In this document: positions 1 to 12,602 of the stretch, piece by piece | Numbering within the stretch: position 1 is the stretch's first letter | Layout: each line of letters begins with the position of its first letter | Assembly (NCBI GenBank): GCA_023230505.1 | Contig: JALNXF010000001.1 | Span: 424,797-488,796 of the forward strand | Origin: Candidatus Altimarinota bacterium | GTDB lineage: Bacteria; Patescibacteriota; Gracilibacteria; BD1-5; UBA2023 | Direction of reading: 5' to 3' | DNA length: 64,000 nt | Translations under genes and position numbers: made by a program | The notes under the pieces: model-generated | Seen by the model: only the letters and a program-made list of their open reading frames with translations | The model's database searches: none | Told to the model about the DNA's origin: nothing

Positions 1-452
1 CTGGTAAAACAGAAGATTATAATGATGAAAAAATACTAGATATAATGACTAGGGCCTTATTTCATGATGTTCCAGAATCAATTACCTGAGATATTGTATC
101 ACCTACAAAAAAGGCAGTTCCAGGCTTTGCTGAGCTACTTTGAGATATTGAGCTTGAAATGCTGGAAGAATATTTATTTATTCATATTAGTTGATTTGAT
201 TTTAAAAAAGATTTAGCTAAAATAATGCTTGAACCATTTTCTGGAGAAGACTGAAAAATAGTGAAAATGTGTGATATTTTTTCATCATTATTTGAATCAA
301 AATTAGAAGTACAAAACAGCGAAGAATTCTCAAAAATTTATATAGACACAAAGAGAAAGTTACGTGCATATAATACAAAAAGCTCAAATTATATTCTAAA
401 TTATTGAGTTGATTATTTTGAGGATAATATGGAGGAAATAGTAAAATTATAA
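1..452 (+). CDS. HD-domain hydrolase (YfbR-like), 3' part
   Basis: The gene enters from the left edge, so its start is missing. Read with TGA as Gly it gives about 149 residues ending in TAA. Near the visible N-terminus is ALFHDVPES, the metal-binding HD motif with the acidic residue that follows it in YfbR / HD_3 nucleotidases, followed by TGDIVSPTKK, also typical of that family. A later segment (KIVKMCDIFSS) matches the second conserved Asp region. Such enzymes dephosphorylate deoxynucleoside monophosphates or related small molecules. Family assignment is by motif; the substrate is inferred. It ends 25 bases before the MoxR gene. Confidence 0.7.
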
Positions 453-477
453 AATATATTTTTTAACACAAACACGT

Positions 478-1443
478 ATGGAAAACAAAATTAATTCGCA
501 TTTAGAGCAAATAAATGAACTAAGAAATGAAATGAAAAAAGTAATAATCTGACAAGAAACTTTAATAAAAAATTTACTTATAGCACTTCTTGCTGGGGGG
601 CATATAATTCTTGAATGAGTTCCAGGCTTAGCAAAAACTCTCTCAATTAAAACCTTATCTGAAGCTTTAAATCTAGGTTTTTGAAGAATTTCATTTACTC
701 CAGATTTATTGCCAGGTGATTTGATTTGAGGACAAATTTATAATCAAGCTGATTCAAAATTTTACATTAAAAAGTGACCAATTTTTACAAACTTTTTACT
801 TGCTGATGAGATAAACAGAGCTCCAGCAAAAGTGCAGTCTGCCCTACTTGAAGCTATGCAAGAGAAAAAAATTACAATTGCTGATGAGGTATTTACACTA
901 GATAACCCATTTATAGTACTAGCTACTCAAAATCCTATAGAGCAAGAATGAACTTATGAGCTACCTGAAGCACAATTAGATAGATTTTTATTAAAAACCA
1001 TTATTAATTATCCAAGTCAAGAAGAGGAAATTCAAATAATGAAAAATGACACTAGAAAAGAAAAAATTAAAAAGATCTTATCAAAAAAAGATTTAATTGA
1101 AATTCAAAATTTTATAGAAAATGAAATATTTATTGATGATAAAATTTACGAATACGTAAGAGATATAGTATTTGCAACGAGAAATCCAAGCGATTATAAT
1201 TTATCTCAAATTTCACCTTATATTAGTTTTTGAGCATCTCCAAGAGCTTCCCTATCTCTCATTAAAACCGCAAAGGTAAATGCATTCCTATCAGGTAGAG
1301 CTTACGTAATTCCTGAAGACATTAAAGAAATGGCATACGATGTACTTAGACACAGAATTGGACTTAGTTTTGAAGCTATATGAGAAAATATGAAAACTGA
1401 CGATATAATTAAAATTATTTTAGATAATGTATTAGTTCCGTAA
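478..1443 (+). CDS. MoxR-family AAA+ ATPase
   Basis: 321 residues. Walker A is GVPGLAKT (about residues 43-50), Walker B is [10 protein letters not shown] (about 100-109), and sensor 1 is [18 protein letters not shown] with the D-R-F that follows; all are hallmarks of MoxR/RavA-type ATPases. Several of the glycines (for example in GVPGL) are TGA. MoxR proteins act as chaperone-like ATPases that mature or insert partner complexes, usually encoded with a DUF58 protein. Here the DUF58 gene begins one base after the stop and a membrane protein gene overlaps that, so the three probably form one operon and one complex. Confidence 0.92.
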
Positions 1444-1444
1444 A

Positions 1445-2296
1445 ATGAGCAATAATTTTCGCCTTATAGACATTAAGACTTTCAAAAAAGTATCTAGTTT
1501 ATTTGCGTGAAATTATAAAACAAATTTTTTATGAGCATGAATGGAATTTGATGAACTAAGACAATATAGCTTCTGAGATGATGTTAAAAATATAGACTGG
1601 TTAGCATCAGCTAAAAACTCTAAAGTTTTTGTAAAAAAATATATTGAAGAAAGAGAAATAGAATTACTCTTTATCATAGATACTTGAACAAGTATGTATT
1701 TCTGATTTGAAAACAAAACAAAGTTAGAAATTGCAAAAGAAATATTTGAAATATTGGCTTTATCATGAATAAAAAATCAAAATAAGATATGAGTTATTTT
1801 TTACAATAATAAAGAAATTATTGATTTAAAATCTAAAAAAACACTGCAAAACTTTTTTTTAATAAAAAGAAAATTTGATGAGATTATTTCAAAAGATTCT
1901 CTCGCTACATCAAATATTAATAAAGTTCTTGAAAATCTTTTTAAAAAACAAAAAAGAAATAGTATTATTTTTATAATGTCAGATTATTTGGATGAAATTA
2001 ACGAAATATATTTTAAAGCGCTATCAAACAAAAATGATTTGATTTTTATAAATACATTCGATGATTTTGAGAATAATTTAGACTGAAAATGATTTTATAA
2101 TTTAGTTTGAAATCAAAAAAATATAGAAATAAATATAGAGAATAAGGATAAAAAAGAAAAATATATAAATTTAAGAAATGAGAAAATCTCAAAATTTAAG
2201 AAAAAAATATTTTCGCTCGGATGAAGTTACCTAAAAACAAGTAACATAGATGATATTTTTTCAGTTTTATATAAATTTTTTAAATTAAGAAAATAA
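1445..2296 (+). CDS. DUF58 domain protein, MoxR partner
   Basis: 283 residues. The signature GMEFDELRQYSFGDD followed by KNIDWLASA and VKKYIEERE is the conserved core of DUF58 proteins, and LLFIIDTGTSM resembles the first strand and DxSxS-like metal site of a von Willebrand A fold, with the first Ser replaced by Gly. These proteins work with MoxR ATPases, probably as the adaptor or substrate-binding part. It lies directly after moxR, and its stop TAA shares a base with the next ATG (TAATG), so translation is likely coupled. Confidence 0.88.
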
Positions 2297-2760
2297 TGAA
2301 AGATATTTTTGATATAAAATGAGTTTTGTATGCGAATTTATTTAGCAAGCAATTTTTTAGTTATTTTTTTGAATTTGTAATTTTATTTTTTATTGTTTTT
2401 TTAATATCATTTTGAATTGATAAATTAGTTAAATATCTTAAAAAATTATACGCAAAAAGGATTGAAAAAATGCTTTTAAAGAAAAAATATATAGAAATAA
2501 TTTCTAATTTAGACGCTTCAGATAAGGAATTTTCTAATAAATTAAATTATTACGTAAGAGATTATTTTGAAAAAGCCTGAGTTATAAAAGATCCAACAAA
2601 GAAAACAGCAACCGAGCTTAAAACATGAAAATATAAATTTTTAGATGATTTTTTTGTTAATTGTAGAGATTTAGAATTTGATAAAGAAAGAAATAATATT
2701 AAATACAAAGAAAAACTTCAAACTGAGGCCACTTTAATTATTCAAAATAATTATTTATAG
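2296..2760 (+). CDS. Membrane protein of the MoxR/DUF58 operon
   Basis: 154 residues. One strong hydrophobic segment (about 18-42, rich in F, I, L and V) is followed by a basic stretch (KLVKYLKKLYAKR) and a charged, probably helical cytoplasmic domain. The start overlaps the DUF58 stop by one base. In MoxR operons this position is often held by a small membrane protein with a DUF4381/DUF4129-like tail; the length and topology fit, but no diagnostic motif was seen, so the function is inferred from context only. Confidence 0.75.
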
Positions 2761-2840
2761 TTGTCAATCCAAAATTAAATATTCTCTTTGACTAATTTTC
2801 AATTAAAATATAATAATCAAATTTCCTTAATTGAAAATTT

Positions 2841-3536
2841 ATGAGCTTAAATTGAAATAATTATACTTTTACTGGTTGTAAGGCTCCGTTTTTTTGACAA
2901 GTATTTAAAGATGTATCTTACATACAAGACCCAAATAAGGTTCATTTATCAGAAAATAGTCCAGAAGTAATAAAAAATTGAGGATTTTTTATTAATCAAA
3001 TTGATTGAACAACTCATTTTTTCCAAGGTAGGAAATGAGGCAATGAAACTGTAATGGTAAAATTAAAATGAATGTGATATTATTATTTATTTAAAGAGTA
3101 TATTTGAAATTCAAGATGAATTGTAACACTGAAATGTAAAGATATTTTTGAAAGGGCTAACTGAGATGAGGTTGTAGATTATCTGATTAAAAACGAAAAA
3201 ATAACAACAATCGATCCTATCACTGCAAAAAATATTTTATGAAATATAAAAAATATTACTTCTGAAAGAATTAATTGAGTTTTGACTGAAACAAATAAAT
3301 CATTATTCACCATCGAACAACCTTGATGAACAACGCACTATATAAAATGAAAGATGGTAAAATTAAAGGCCTGATTACTAGATTTATTACTTGAATGTAT
3401 TAATAAAACTAAATGAAAAATAAGTATTAAATGCAAACAAGTTTTTGAAAGATGAAATTTAGTTGAAATTAAGGAATTTATCAAAAATGCAAAAGAAAAT
3501 AATATATCATCCGATTATGATTTACTTCATAACTAA
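2841..3536 (+). CDS. Unknown protein with an internal duplication
   Basis: 231 residues, not recognised. It consists of two related halves: INQIDGTTHFFQGR ... GIVTLKCKDIFERANGDE in the first half corresponds to IEQPGGTTHYIKGK ... GKISIKCKQVFERGNLVE in the second. Each half ends in an acidic/basic stretch of the form F/LIKN. The repeat unit is roughly 100 residues and looks like a small beta-rich domain. No signal peptide or membrane segment is visible. It stands alone between the MoxR operon and hisS, each about 80-100 bases away. Confidence 0.75.
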
Positions 3537-3634
3537 ATTAAATATTTTTATAAAAACCTAAATTTAGATTTGATTTATTAGTTAAATAGTATAAACTACA
3601 ATAATCAGTTTATATTTTTTAAAACAAAAAAACT

Positions 3635-4975
3635 ATGGAAATACCACAAAAAGTAAGATGAATGCAGGATATTTTTTGAGAATACCAAAGGTATTTTACA
3701 TTTTTAAAAAAAGTTTCTCGTCATGAATTTCGTAAAAATTGATTTACCCGTATTTCAACACCAATTATTGAAAAAGCAGAATTAATCAAAAGAAGTATTT
3801 GAGAAAATACAGACATTGTCTCAAAAGAAATGTATAATATTATTGATAAGAAATGAAGAGAATTAGTATTAAAACCTGAATCAACAGCTGGAATTATGAG
3901 AGCTTATTTAAATAATTTCCTAGATGAGACTCAGCCAGTTTATTTATATTATATTGAACCTCATTTTAGATATGAAAGACCACAAAAATGAAGATATAGA
4001 CAATTTAATCAAATTGGATCTGAAATTATATGAGAATTAGATCCTGTTTTAGATGCAAAATTAATACATATTTGAAAATCAATTTTAGATTCTATCTGAC
4101 TTAAAGATACTTTTAAAGTGAAAATTAATTCAATTTGAACAAATAAAGAAAGAGAAAAATATTTAGAAGAATTAAAATGATTTTTTTCAAATAAAAAAGC
4201 TCATCTAGATGATACAGATTTACATAGATTAGAGACTAATCCACTACGCATTCTAGATAGTAAAAATCCTGATACAATTGAATTACTTAAATTCGCTCCA
4301 AAAATCACAGATTTCCTAAAAAAAGAATCAAGAGAATTTTATGAAAAAGTTAAAGAATATTTAGATATTTTAAATGTAGAATATATTGAAGATTCATCAC
4401 TTGTAAGATGACTTGATTATTATTGTCATACTGTTTGGGAATTTGTTGATTTTTCTGGAAGAAGTCAAGATGCACTTGGTTGATGATGAAGATATGATGA
4501 ACTCTCTAAAACCCTATGATATAAAACTGCGGTTCCAGCCGTTTGATTTGCATTTTGAGCAGAACGTCTAATTGAGCAAATTATGGAAACATGAGTGAAA
4601 TTAAAAAATAAAGATATAATTCACCTTTATTTCATTCAACTTTGAGATGCTGCAAAAAAAATAATATTACCACTTGATATCGAAGCAAGAAAAAGATGAT
4701 TGAATTCCTCAATTTCACTTTGAACTCCATCAATTAAAATACAATTAAAAAAAGCTAATAAAATTAATGCAAAATTTGTAGCAATAGTTGGTGTTATGGA
4801 GGCAAAAAATTGAGTTTGCCAACTTAAAGATATGGTAGCCGGAACTCAAGAAGAAGTAAAATTAGATAATTTATTAGATCATATTATAGGAAAAGTTTGA
4901 AAAGAAAATCTTGATTTTTATAGTCCAGCTAAGGATTTTATTATAGAAGAACCAAAATTATTAGAAGATTTTTAA
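3635..4975 (+). CDS. hisS: Histidyl-tRNA synthetase
   Basis: 446 residues, the normal size for class II HisRS, which charges tRNA-His. Motif 2 is visible as YYIEPHFRYERPQKGRYRQF (about residues 108-127). The histidine-binding segment SSLVRGLDYYCHTVWEF is present, and it is followed by ALGGGGRYDEL. In that last motif three consecutive TGA codons (4491-4499) encode glycines that are invariant in the family, which is direct evidence that UGA means Gly here. An anticodon-binding domain with KIILPLDIEARKRG follows. The leader has no Shine-Dalgarno sequence. Confidence 0.97.
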
Positions 4976-5045
4976 ATTTATTCTTGATTAATTAAATATT
5001 TTTTTATATAATACAAATGTTATTTATTTACTAATAAAAAATATT

Positions 5046-5348
5046 ATGGAATTACAAAGAAAAGTTAACCTAAAAAATTTGGATAACGACAAAAATGTTG
5101 TTGAAAGACTTATTGATGAAAATATGTCTACCAAATTAGATAAATATTTACAAAAATTTGATAAAGATGATATAGAATGAGAATTATCTCTAACTATTGA
5201 AAAAAACAAAAAAAATCTATTTGATTGAATACTCCAATTAATTATAGATTGAAAAAAATTTAGATATGAAAGAGAAGATTTTAAAAAATTAGACGATTTA
5301 ATTAATCATTTATTTGATCACTTCAAAGAAGAATTATCAAGTAAATAA
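5046..5348 (+). CDS. HPF/RaiA-like ribosome-associated protein
   Basis: 100 residues, the length of a short hibernation-promoting factor. The order of elements fits the S30AE fold: an N-terminal strand and helix (KLDKYLQKFDKDD), a strand with alternating charges (GELSLTIEKNKKN), then FDGILQLIIDGKKFRYERED, and a final helix (LDDLINHLFDHFKEELS) similar to the DxLi..L..Ql..~ end of HPF. Such proteins occupy the decoding centre of idle ribosomes. The match is by pattern, not by a catalytic residue, so the name is moderately sure. A GC-rich terminator follows. Confidence 0.6.
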
Positions 5349-5360
5349 ATAAGAAATTAC

Positions 5361-5386
5361 AAAATTCCCGCCCCGGCGGGAGTTTT
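5361..5386 (+). terminator. Intrinsic terminator after the HPF-like gene
   Basis: The arms tcccgcc and ggcggga form a 7-bp GC stem with a two-base loop, flanked by an A tract before and a T tract after. The stem is very GC-rich against the surrounding sequence. It separates the HPF-like gene from rseP. Confidence 0.75.
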
Positions 5387-5405
5387 AAAATATAACTAAA
5401 ATATT

Positions 5406-6590
5406 ATGAATATAATTTTATGAATTATCTTAGCAATTATTGTTTTTTCAGTAATAGTATTTTTTCATGAGCTAGGACATTTTTTATTTGCTAAGCTTTT
5501 TTGAGTAAAAGTTGAAGAATTTTGAATATGAATTCCACCGAGAATTACAAGATTATTTAAGGATAAATCAGGAACAGAATATACAATTAACTGGTTCCCT
5601 ATTTGATGATTTGTAAAGCTTTTTTGAGAAGAGTATAATGAGGATACTATAAAAAATAAAAATAGTCTTGTCTCAAAATCAACTATAAAACAAATGATTA
5701 TAATTTTAGCTTGAGTTTGTTTTAATTTTATAATTGCGACTGTTATCTTTACTACAGCATTTATGATATGAACCGGACCTCTTACAATTAATACAAAATT
5801 TGATACAAATGTTACCACAAAATTAATCCCTAGCCTAAATGAAGCAGTTAATTTATGAATTATAAAAACATCTGGAATTATTTTATCTCCAATTGTCTGA
5901 AGCATTGCAGATAATGCTGGATTAAAGGAATGAGATATCTTACTTTCAATAGATAATGAAATGATTTCAAGCCCTGAACAAATGGTAGAAATTGTATCTA
6001 GCTCTAAAAAATCACTCAAATTTTTAATTAGAAGATGAAACGATGAATTTATTAAAGGTATTTTGCCAATTTCATGAAAAATTTGAGCTTATGTATGATA
6101 TAATGTATCATCTGTAAATAAAGATTTTAAATATAAATTTAGTCCAAGTGAAGCTGTAAGGCAGTGATTTTGAGAAACTATAAATCAATCAAAACTAGTT
6201 TTAGAGCTTATGAAAAATTTAGTTTCAAAGATATTAAATCCAAAAAATAATATTGAAAGAACAGAAGCTGTAAATAGTTTATGATGACCGATCGCTGTAT
6301 GAAATTTATTTGTAGATTTAGTGAAAGAAAATGCAAGTATACTTATGATTTTACTAATTTGAGCATTACTTAGTGTGAATTTAGCCATATTTAATTTACT
6401 CCCACTTCCAGCACTTGATTGATGAAGGTTTTTTATAATGCTACTTAATTCTATTGTAATATTCATTTTCTGAAAAAAAGTTATAGATTGACGAGTTGAG
6501 AATTTAATTCACCTACTATGATTTTTATTCCTCATAACTCTCAGCCTATTTGTAGCATATAAAGATATTTTTAAATTAATTTTTAATTAA
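5406..6590 (+). CDS. rseP: Site-2 protease, RseP-type zinc metalloprotease
   Basis: 394 residues. The first membrane helix carries FFHELGHFLFAK, the HExxH zinc site of M50 proteases. A PDZ-like domain follows in the middle (AGLKEGDILLSIDNEMISSP), and a later membrane helix carries NLLPLPALDGGRFF, which provides the third zinc ligand (the Asp of LDG). These enzymes cut membrane-embedded anti-sigma factors or signal-peptide remnants. The gene sits 14 bases upstream of tgt and probably shares its transcript. One PDZ domain is visible rather than the two of E. coli RseP. Confidence 0.93.
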
Positions 6591-6604
6591 CCTCACCCCT
6601 TATA

Positions 6605-7774
<1,170 letters not shown>

Positions 7775-7783
7775 TCATAAATA

Positions 7784-7819
7784 TAAAAAAATCTGAATTC
7801 TGGAATTCAGATTTTTTTA
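7784..7819. terminator. Bidirectional terminator between tgt and surface protein A
   Basis: The inverted repeat atctgaattc / gaattcagat with a 2-base loop has an A tract on the left and a T tract on the right, so it can end transcription from both convergent genes. Confidence 0.85.
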
Positions 7820-7834
7820 TTTAAAATTTTAAAT

Positions 7835-8497
7835 TTAATTCTTTGAACAATAAACCACAGTCACATAAGCCGGAACATTGCTTGAACTCGCAGTATTTCA
7901 GGTAATAGGATCATTTCAATCAGCTCAAGTACTAGGACTTCAATATGGATTGTTGGTGAGAACATAATTATCAGTAATATTTTGAGATGCATCACCATAA
8001 TAATTCCATCTTACCGAAGTAAAACTTGATCATACTCAAAATGGTTCAACTGAAGAAGGTCACCGAAATGAATATCAAGCATTAGTACTAATACCAAAAG
8101 GCATTTCGTGTTTATGAACCATTGTATGAGTATGACTAGGTCATAATAAGCCTGTAGCGGCATGTGTATGAGTATCAGCTCAACCTGTTGTACCATAAGT
8201 TGTGGCACCTCTTGGGAATTTATTGTCTAGAGCTGTGACTCTGGTCCAGTTAGTAGTATCTGGACATCAGTTATTAAACATTAGAATTGCTCAAGATGGA
8301 ACAGAATTAGAATTTATCTTACCATCAAGTTCTGTCAGACTATCAACCATCATATTCCAAGAATTTGCAGTTAATCAGGTTCCAGGTGATACTTTAGCTG
8401 GAAGATTAGTAAGAGCTCCATAAACTACAACACAAGTTCAAACTGTAATAAAAAATGTTAATCATCAGATAACTGATTTTTTTATTGTTTCTCTCAT
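7835..8497 (-). CDS. Surface protein A: secreted, tail-collar-like C-terminus
   Basis: 220 residues. An N-terminal hydrophobic segment (about 9-29) is followed by the module PGTGLTANSWNMM and SLTELDGK, shared with two other proteins of this window (minus-strand gene near 42 kb and plus-strand gene near 58.5 kb). After that comes SVPSGAILMFNNGCPDTTNW and a His/Thr-rich stretch (GADTHTHAATG, GPSHTHTM) that resembles phage tail-collar or short-tail-fibre domains, ending with an aromatic beta-rich part. It looks like an anchored or secreted adhesin. The C-terminal assignment rests on the repeated H-T-H pattern and is tentative. Confidence 0.8.
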
Positions 8498-8565
8498 AAA
8501 TTTAATATTAAAAAAATAAATGCGTCGAAATTGTAATATATTTTTTTCAAAAAAGCAAATAAATA

Positions 8566-8595
8566 AAACTGGCTTAAATATAATCCAGTTTTATT
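8566..8595. terminator. Hairpin downstream of recX
   Basis: The arms aaaactgg and ccagtttt enclose an AT-rich loop, with T-rich sequence on both sides. It lies just beyond the stop of recX, in front of surface protein A, and probably ends the ATP synthase/recX transcript. Confidence 0.6.
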
Positions 8596-9183
8596 TTACA
8601 AAAAATCCTTGAAATCTCAGTATTTATATCATTTTGAAAACATTTTTTGGATAATTTTTTCTTTTTGAAATTGGCCTTGTTTTAATTTTTCGATTTCATT
8701 TAATATTTTATCCTCCGTGTCTCAGAGTTTATTCTCCTCAATAATTTGAGATATAATTTCTTTATCAAATCAAGATTGAAGCAGTGAGCAAACAATATTT
8801 TTAATAGATTTTTTATTTAGAGAAAGCTCTATTTTTTGTTTAATATAAGCATAAGATTTAAAATTATTTTCTGACTTTGGGGTTAAATTTAAGAGAATTT
8901 TTTCTATATCATCTTTTTTGAAATCTTTCTGGATTAATTTACTTATTATAAATCTTTGACTTTTTCACTTATCAAGAAGTTCTCATATTTTTATTTCAAG
9001 TAAATATTCCTCTCTAAAATCATCTTTTAGCTCAATTAATAATTTTTTGATATTTTCTTTATTTTGAGTTTTTTGTTCTAGTTTTTTTACTAGTTTTCAA
9101 ATAGATGGGTAATATCTGAGATAATACCAAAGCGCATAATTTTTGAGTGTTTCAAATTTGGAATAGTCTGGGATATATTTCAT
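8596..9183 (-). CDS. recX: RecX-family regulatory protein
   Basis: 195 residues. It is composed almost entirely of short helices, with three-helix repeats typical of RecX: a Y-A-L-x-Y-L-like element (NYALWYYLRYYPS), a K-G-x-S/x-x-I-x-x-L-like element (LLDKGKSQRFIISKLIQ) and a final QKMFSKGYKYGDFKDFL resembling the RxxGF ending. RecX binds RecA and limits its filaments. It follows atpC by seven bases, so it is probably the last gene of the ATP synthase transcript, an unusual place for it. The family call is by pattern and is fairly sure. Confidence 0.65.
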
Positions 9184-9190
9184 AATTTAA

Positions 9191-9601
9191 CTATCAAATA
9201 GCTAATTGCTCTTTAGCACTTTCTTTTAGATATTCAAGTTCTAGCTCTATATATCTATCCATATCCATCTTTTTTTCGCTAGCTGACATTTCTTCCATTA
9301 GTTTCTTTGCTTCATCTTTTTTGGCTTTAATTTCTTCAAGATTAAGTCATGCTCAATCATCCACCATATCAGCAATAATTGTTAAATTCGTTCAATCAGT
9401 CTCAATTACTCAACCTCCAATTGCGAATTTTTCAACATTTCCTTCAAATTTTAATTTCAAAATACCAGGTCTTAAAGCTGAAATAAGAGGAACATGCGAA
9501 GATAATACAGTTATCTCCCCTGCTTTCGTTGGAATTATAGCTTGCTCTAGATTATCTATCTCAAGAACTTTTTTCTTTACAGAAATTAACGTAAGTTTCA
9601 T
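9191..9601 (-). CDS. atpC: ATP synthase epsilon subunit
   Basis: 136 residues. The N-terminal beta sandwich shows IPTKAGEITVLSSHVPLISALRPG, matching the family motif (here cited as residues about 23-47: G-E-I-T-V-L and H-V-P-L). GGGVIETDGTNLTIIAD follows, and then a C-terminal helical pair rich in E, K and M. It caps the rotor and couples F1 to Fo. It is the last atp gene, separated from atpD by a 130-base gap that holds a palindromic repeat element. Confidence 0.93.
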
Positions 9602-9631
9602 ATTGAATTAAGTTAAATTAAATTAGATTAA

Positions 9632-9712
9632 TTGTCATTCCCATGAAGATGGGAATCTTCCTTGTATTTTTTTAATATATTTTGTAGATTCCTGCCTCCG
9701 CAGGAATGACAG
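9632..9712. repeat. Double-hairpin dispersed repeat (copy 1)
   Basis: Two short hairpins (cattcccatgaagatgggaat and attcctgcctccgcaggaat, each about 20 bases) are enclosed by outer arms tgtcattcc / ggaatgacag. A near-identical copy lies after tsaE and a half copy before pilC's stop. It sits inside the atp operon between atpD and atpC. The layout resembles REP/MITE-type elements; no coding capacity. Confidence 0.8.
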
Positions 9713-9734
9713 AAATGGGTAGGATGACACGAGA

Positions 9735-11129
<1,395 letters not shown>

Positions 11130-11172
11130 AAAAGTAAAAATTAGTAATTATAAATTATATTTTAAGTTATCC

Positions 11173-11610
11173 TTATTCTCCCTCTCCCTCTCTCGAGATG
11201 GTGGGGTGAGGGAATTTATCCATCGCAATATTAGAGAGTCTGTCTGCTTCTTTGTTTTTTTCTCTTGGGATGTGATAGAAGCTTATTTTTCATCACCAAG
11301 TGTTGATTGCTTTTTGTATTTCTAGTTTTATTTCTGCCAATTCTTGATTTTTTATTTTAAATATTCCGGATAATTGATTAACTACAAGTTGACTATCCAT
11401 ATATAATTCAATCTCTTTTGCTTTTAACTCTATTGCTCTTTGTATTCAATTCAATGCTCCCAAATATTCTGCTTGATTATTTGTCTTAATTCCAAGTCAT
11501 TTATATCTTTTCTCAACTGGATTATTATTTTCATCTGTTATATAAACCCCAATTCCCGAAATTCCCGGATTTCATCTCGCTCATCCGTCTGTGAATACTT
11601 TTAATTTCAT
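11173..11610 (-). CDS. rnhA: Ribonuclease H type I (RnhA-like)
   Basis: 145 residues. The start MKLKVFTDGGARGNPGISG carries the first active-site Asp. NNQAEYLGAL supplies the catalytic Glu, LYMDSQLVVNQL the second Asp, and REKNKEADRLSNIA the last Asp, so all four catalytic acids are present. It cleaves RNA in RNA-DNA hybrids. It lies inside the ATP synthase operon between atpG and atpD, where no such gene is expected. Its last dozen residues (from about PHPTISRE) come from a G/A-rich repeat that recurs in intergenic DNA nearby. Confidence 0.93.
11178..11214. repeat. Pyrimidine/purine repeat fused to the rnhA 3' end
   Basis: A run of ctccctctccctctct followed by ggtggggtgaggg, the same pattern as the intergenic repeat after uvrC. 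Here it is translated as the C-terminal tail of RNase H. Confidence 0.5.
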
Positions 11611-11630
11611 AAATTAAATTAATTTTATTA

Positions 11631-11689
11631 ACTCCCCCTAGTTCGTTTCCTCACTCTCCCTCTCAAATGAGGGGGATTAAGGGGGAGCT
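11631..11689. repeat. Palindromic intergenic element between atpG and rnhA
   Basis: Outer arms ctcccccta and taagggggag enclose an inner hairpin ccctctcaaatgaggg. It lies between two co-oriented operon genes. Related in sequence to the repeat after uvrC. Confidence 0.6.
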
Positions 11690-11690
11690 T

Positions 11691-12590
11691 TTATTCCTTC
11701 ATACTCTCGACTCCGCTTACTAGCTCAGAGATTTCTTTGGTAATATTTGCTTGTCTGGCTTTGTTGTATTTTAGGGTTAGTTCAAAAACTTTCTTTCCAG
11801 CGCTATCTTTTGCATTTTTCATAGCAACCATACGAGAAGCGTGCTCTGACGCTTTTGCTTCAAGTAAAATTTCGTAAAACATCATATCCAAAATCATTGG
11901 AATAATTTCATTTGTAATCGTATTTTTGTCTGGTTCTATTGCGTAATCTATTGATTTTATTTGCTCTTGAGCGCTAATTCAAACAATTTCTTCTAAATAA
12001 GAAATAATATCTTGCTTATTAATTGTAAGAAATTGTTTTGCTACAGATCTTTGAGTGATAGCTGAAACATAATAACTATAAAAAACTACGACTTTATCAT
12101 AAGCGAGCGAGCTAAATTTATTTACTAAATCTTTAGAAACTTTTTTCGATTCTGAAAGCTCAATATTGTCAGTCAAAACTTCACTAAAATCTCATATTAA
12201 ATTAGCTCCAGTTCTCAAAATAAAGTCTTGAGATTTTTTTCAAATAGAAATAAAATCAAAATTCTTGTCTTTATTATTCCTAAGATATTCAGCAACTTTT
12301 TTAAAAATATTCACATTATATCATCCACAAAGTCATTTATTAGAAGAAATTACAATAAGCAATTCCTTGTTATTAGGTTTTTTAGGTTTTGCAAAAAATA
12401 AAGAATCGCTCACACTATCCTCAATTGTAGAAAGGATTTTTAAAGCTCCTATAGCAAAAGGACGACTTGAAAGAACTGAGTCTTGAGCTTTTTTCATTTT
12501 TACAGTCGAAATAAGTTCCATCGCTCTCGTGATTTTTTCAGTATTAGTAACTGTTTTAATTCTTCATTTAATTTCTTTTGTAGAAGCCAT
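11691..12590 (-). CDS. atpG: ATP synthase gamma subunit
   Basis: 299 residues. The N-terminal coiled coil begins MASTKEIKGRIKTVTNTEKI followed by TRAMELISTVKMKKAQ, the family signature. LLIVISSNKGLCGGYN matches the SD+GLCGxxN motif (here S-N-K). The C-terminal coil includes ASEHASRMVAMKNAKDSA, the strongly conserved end. It forms the central rotor shaft. It follows atpA by 12 bases. Confidence 0.97.
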
Positions 12591-12602
12591 TTTATAAAAT
12601 TA

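Noticed and set aside
4481-4510. UGA as tryptophan (code 4) or selenocysteine
   Set aside because: UGA falls on invariant glycines in HisS, AtpD, MoxR and GyrB, and TGG is used for conserved tryptophans; no selenocysteine-type hairpins follow.
7835-8497. Pseudopilin assignment for the surface proteins
   Set aside because: There is no G-F/T-L-x-E prepilin cleavage site before the hydrophobic segment, which looks like a signal peptide or anchor.
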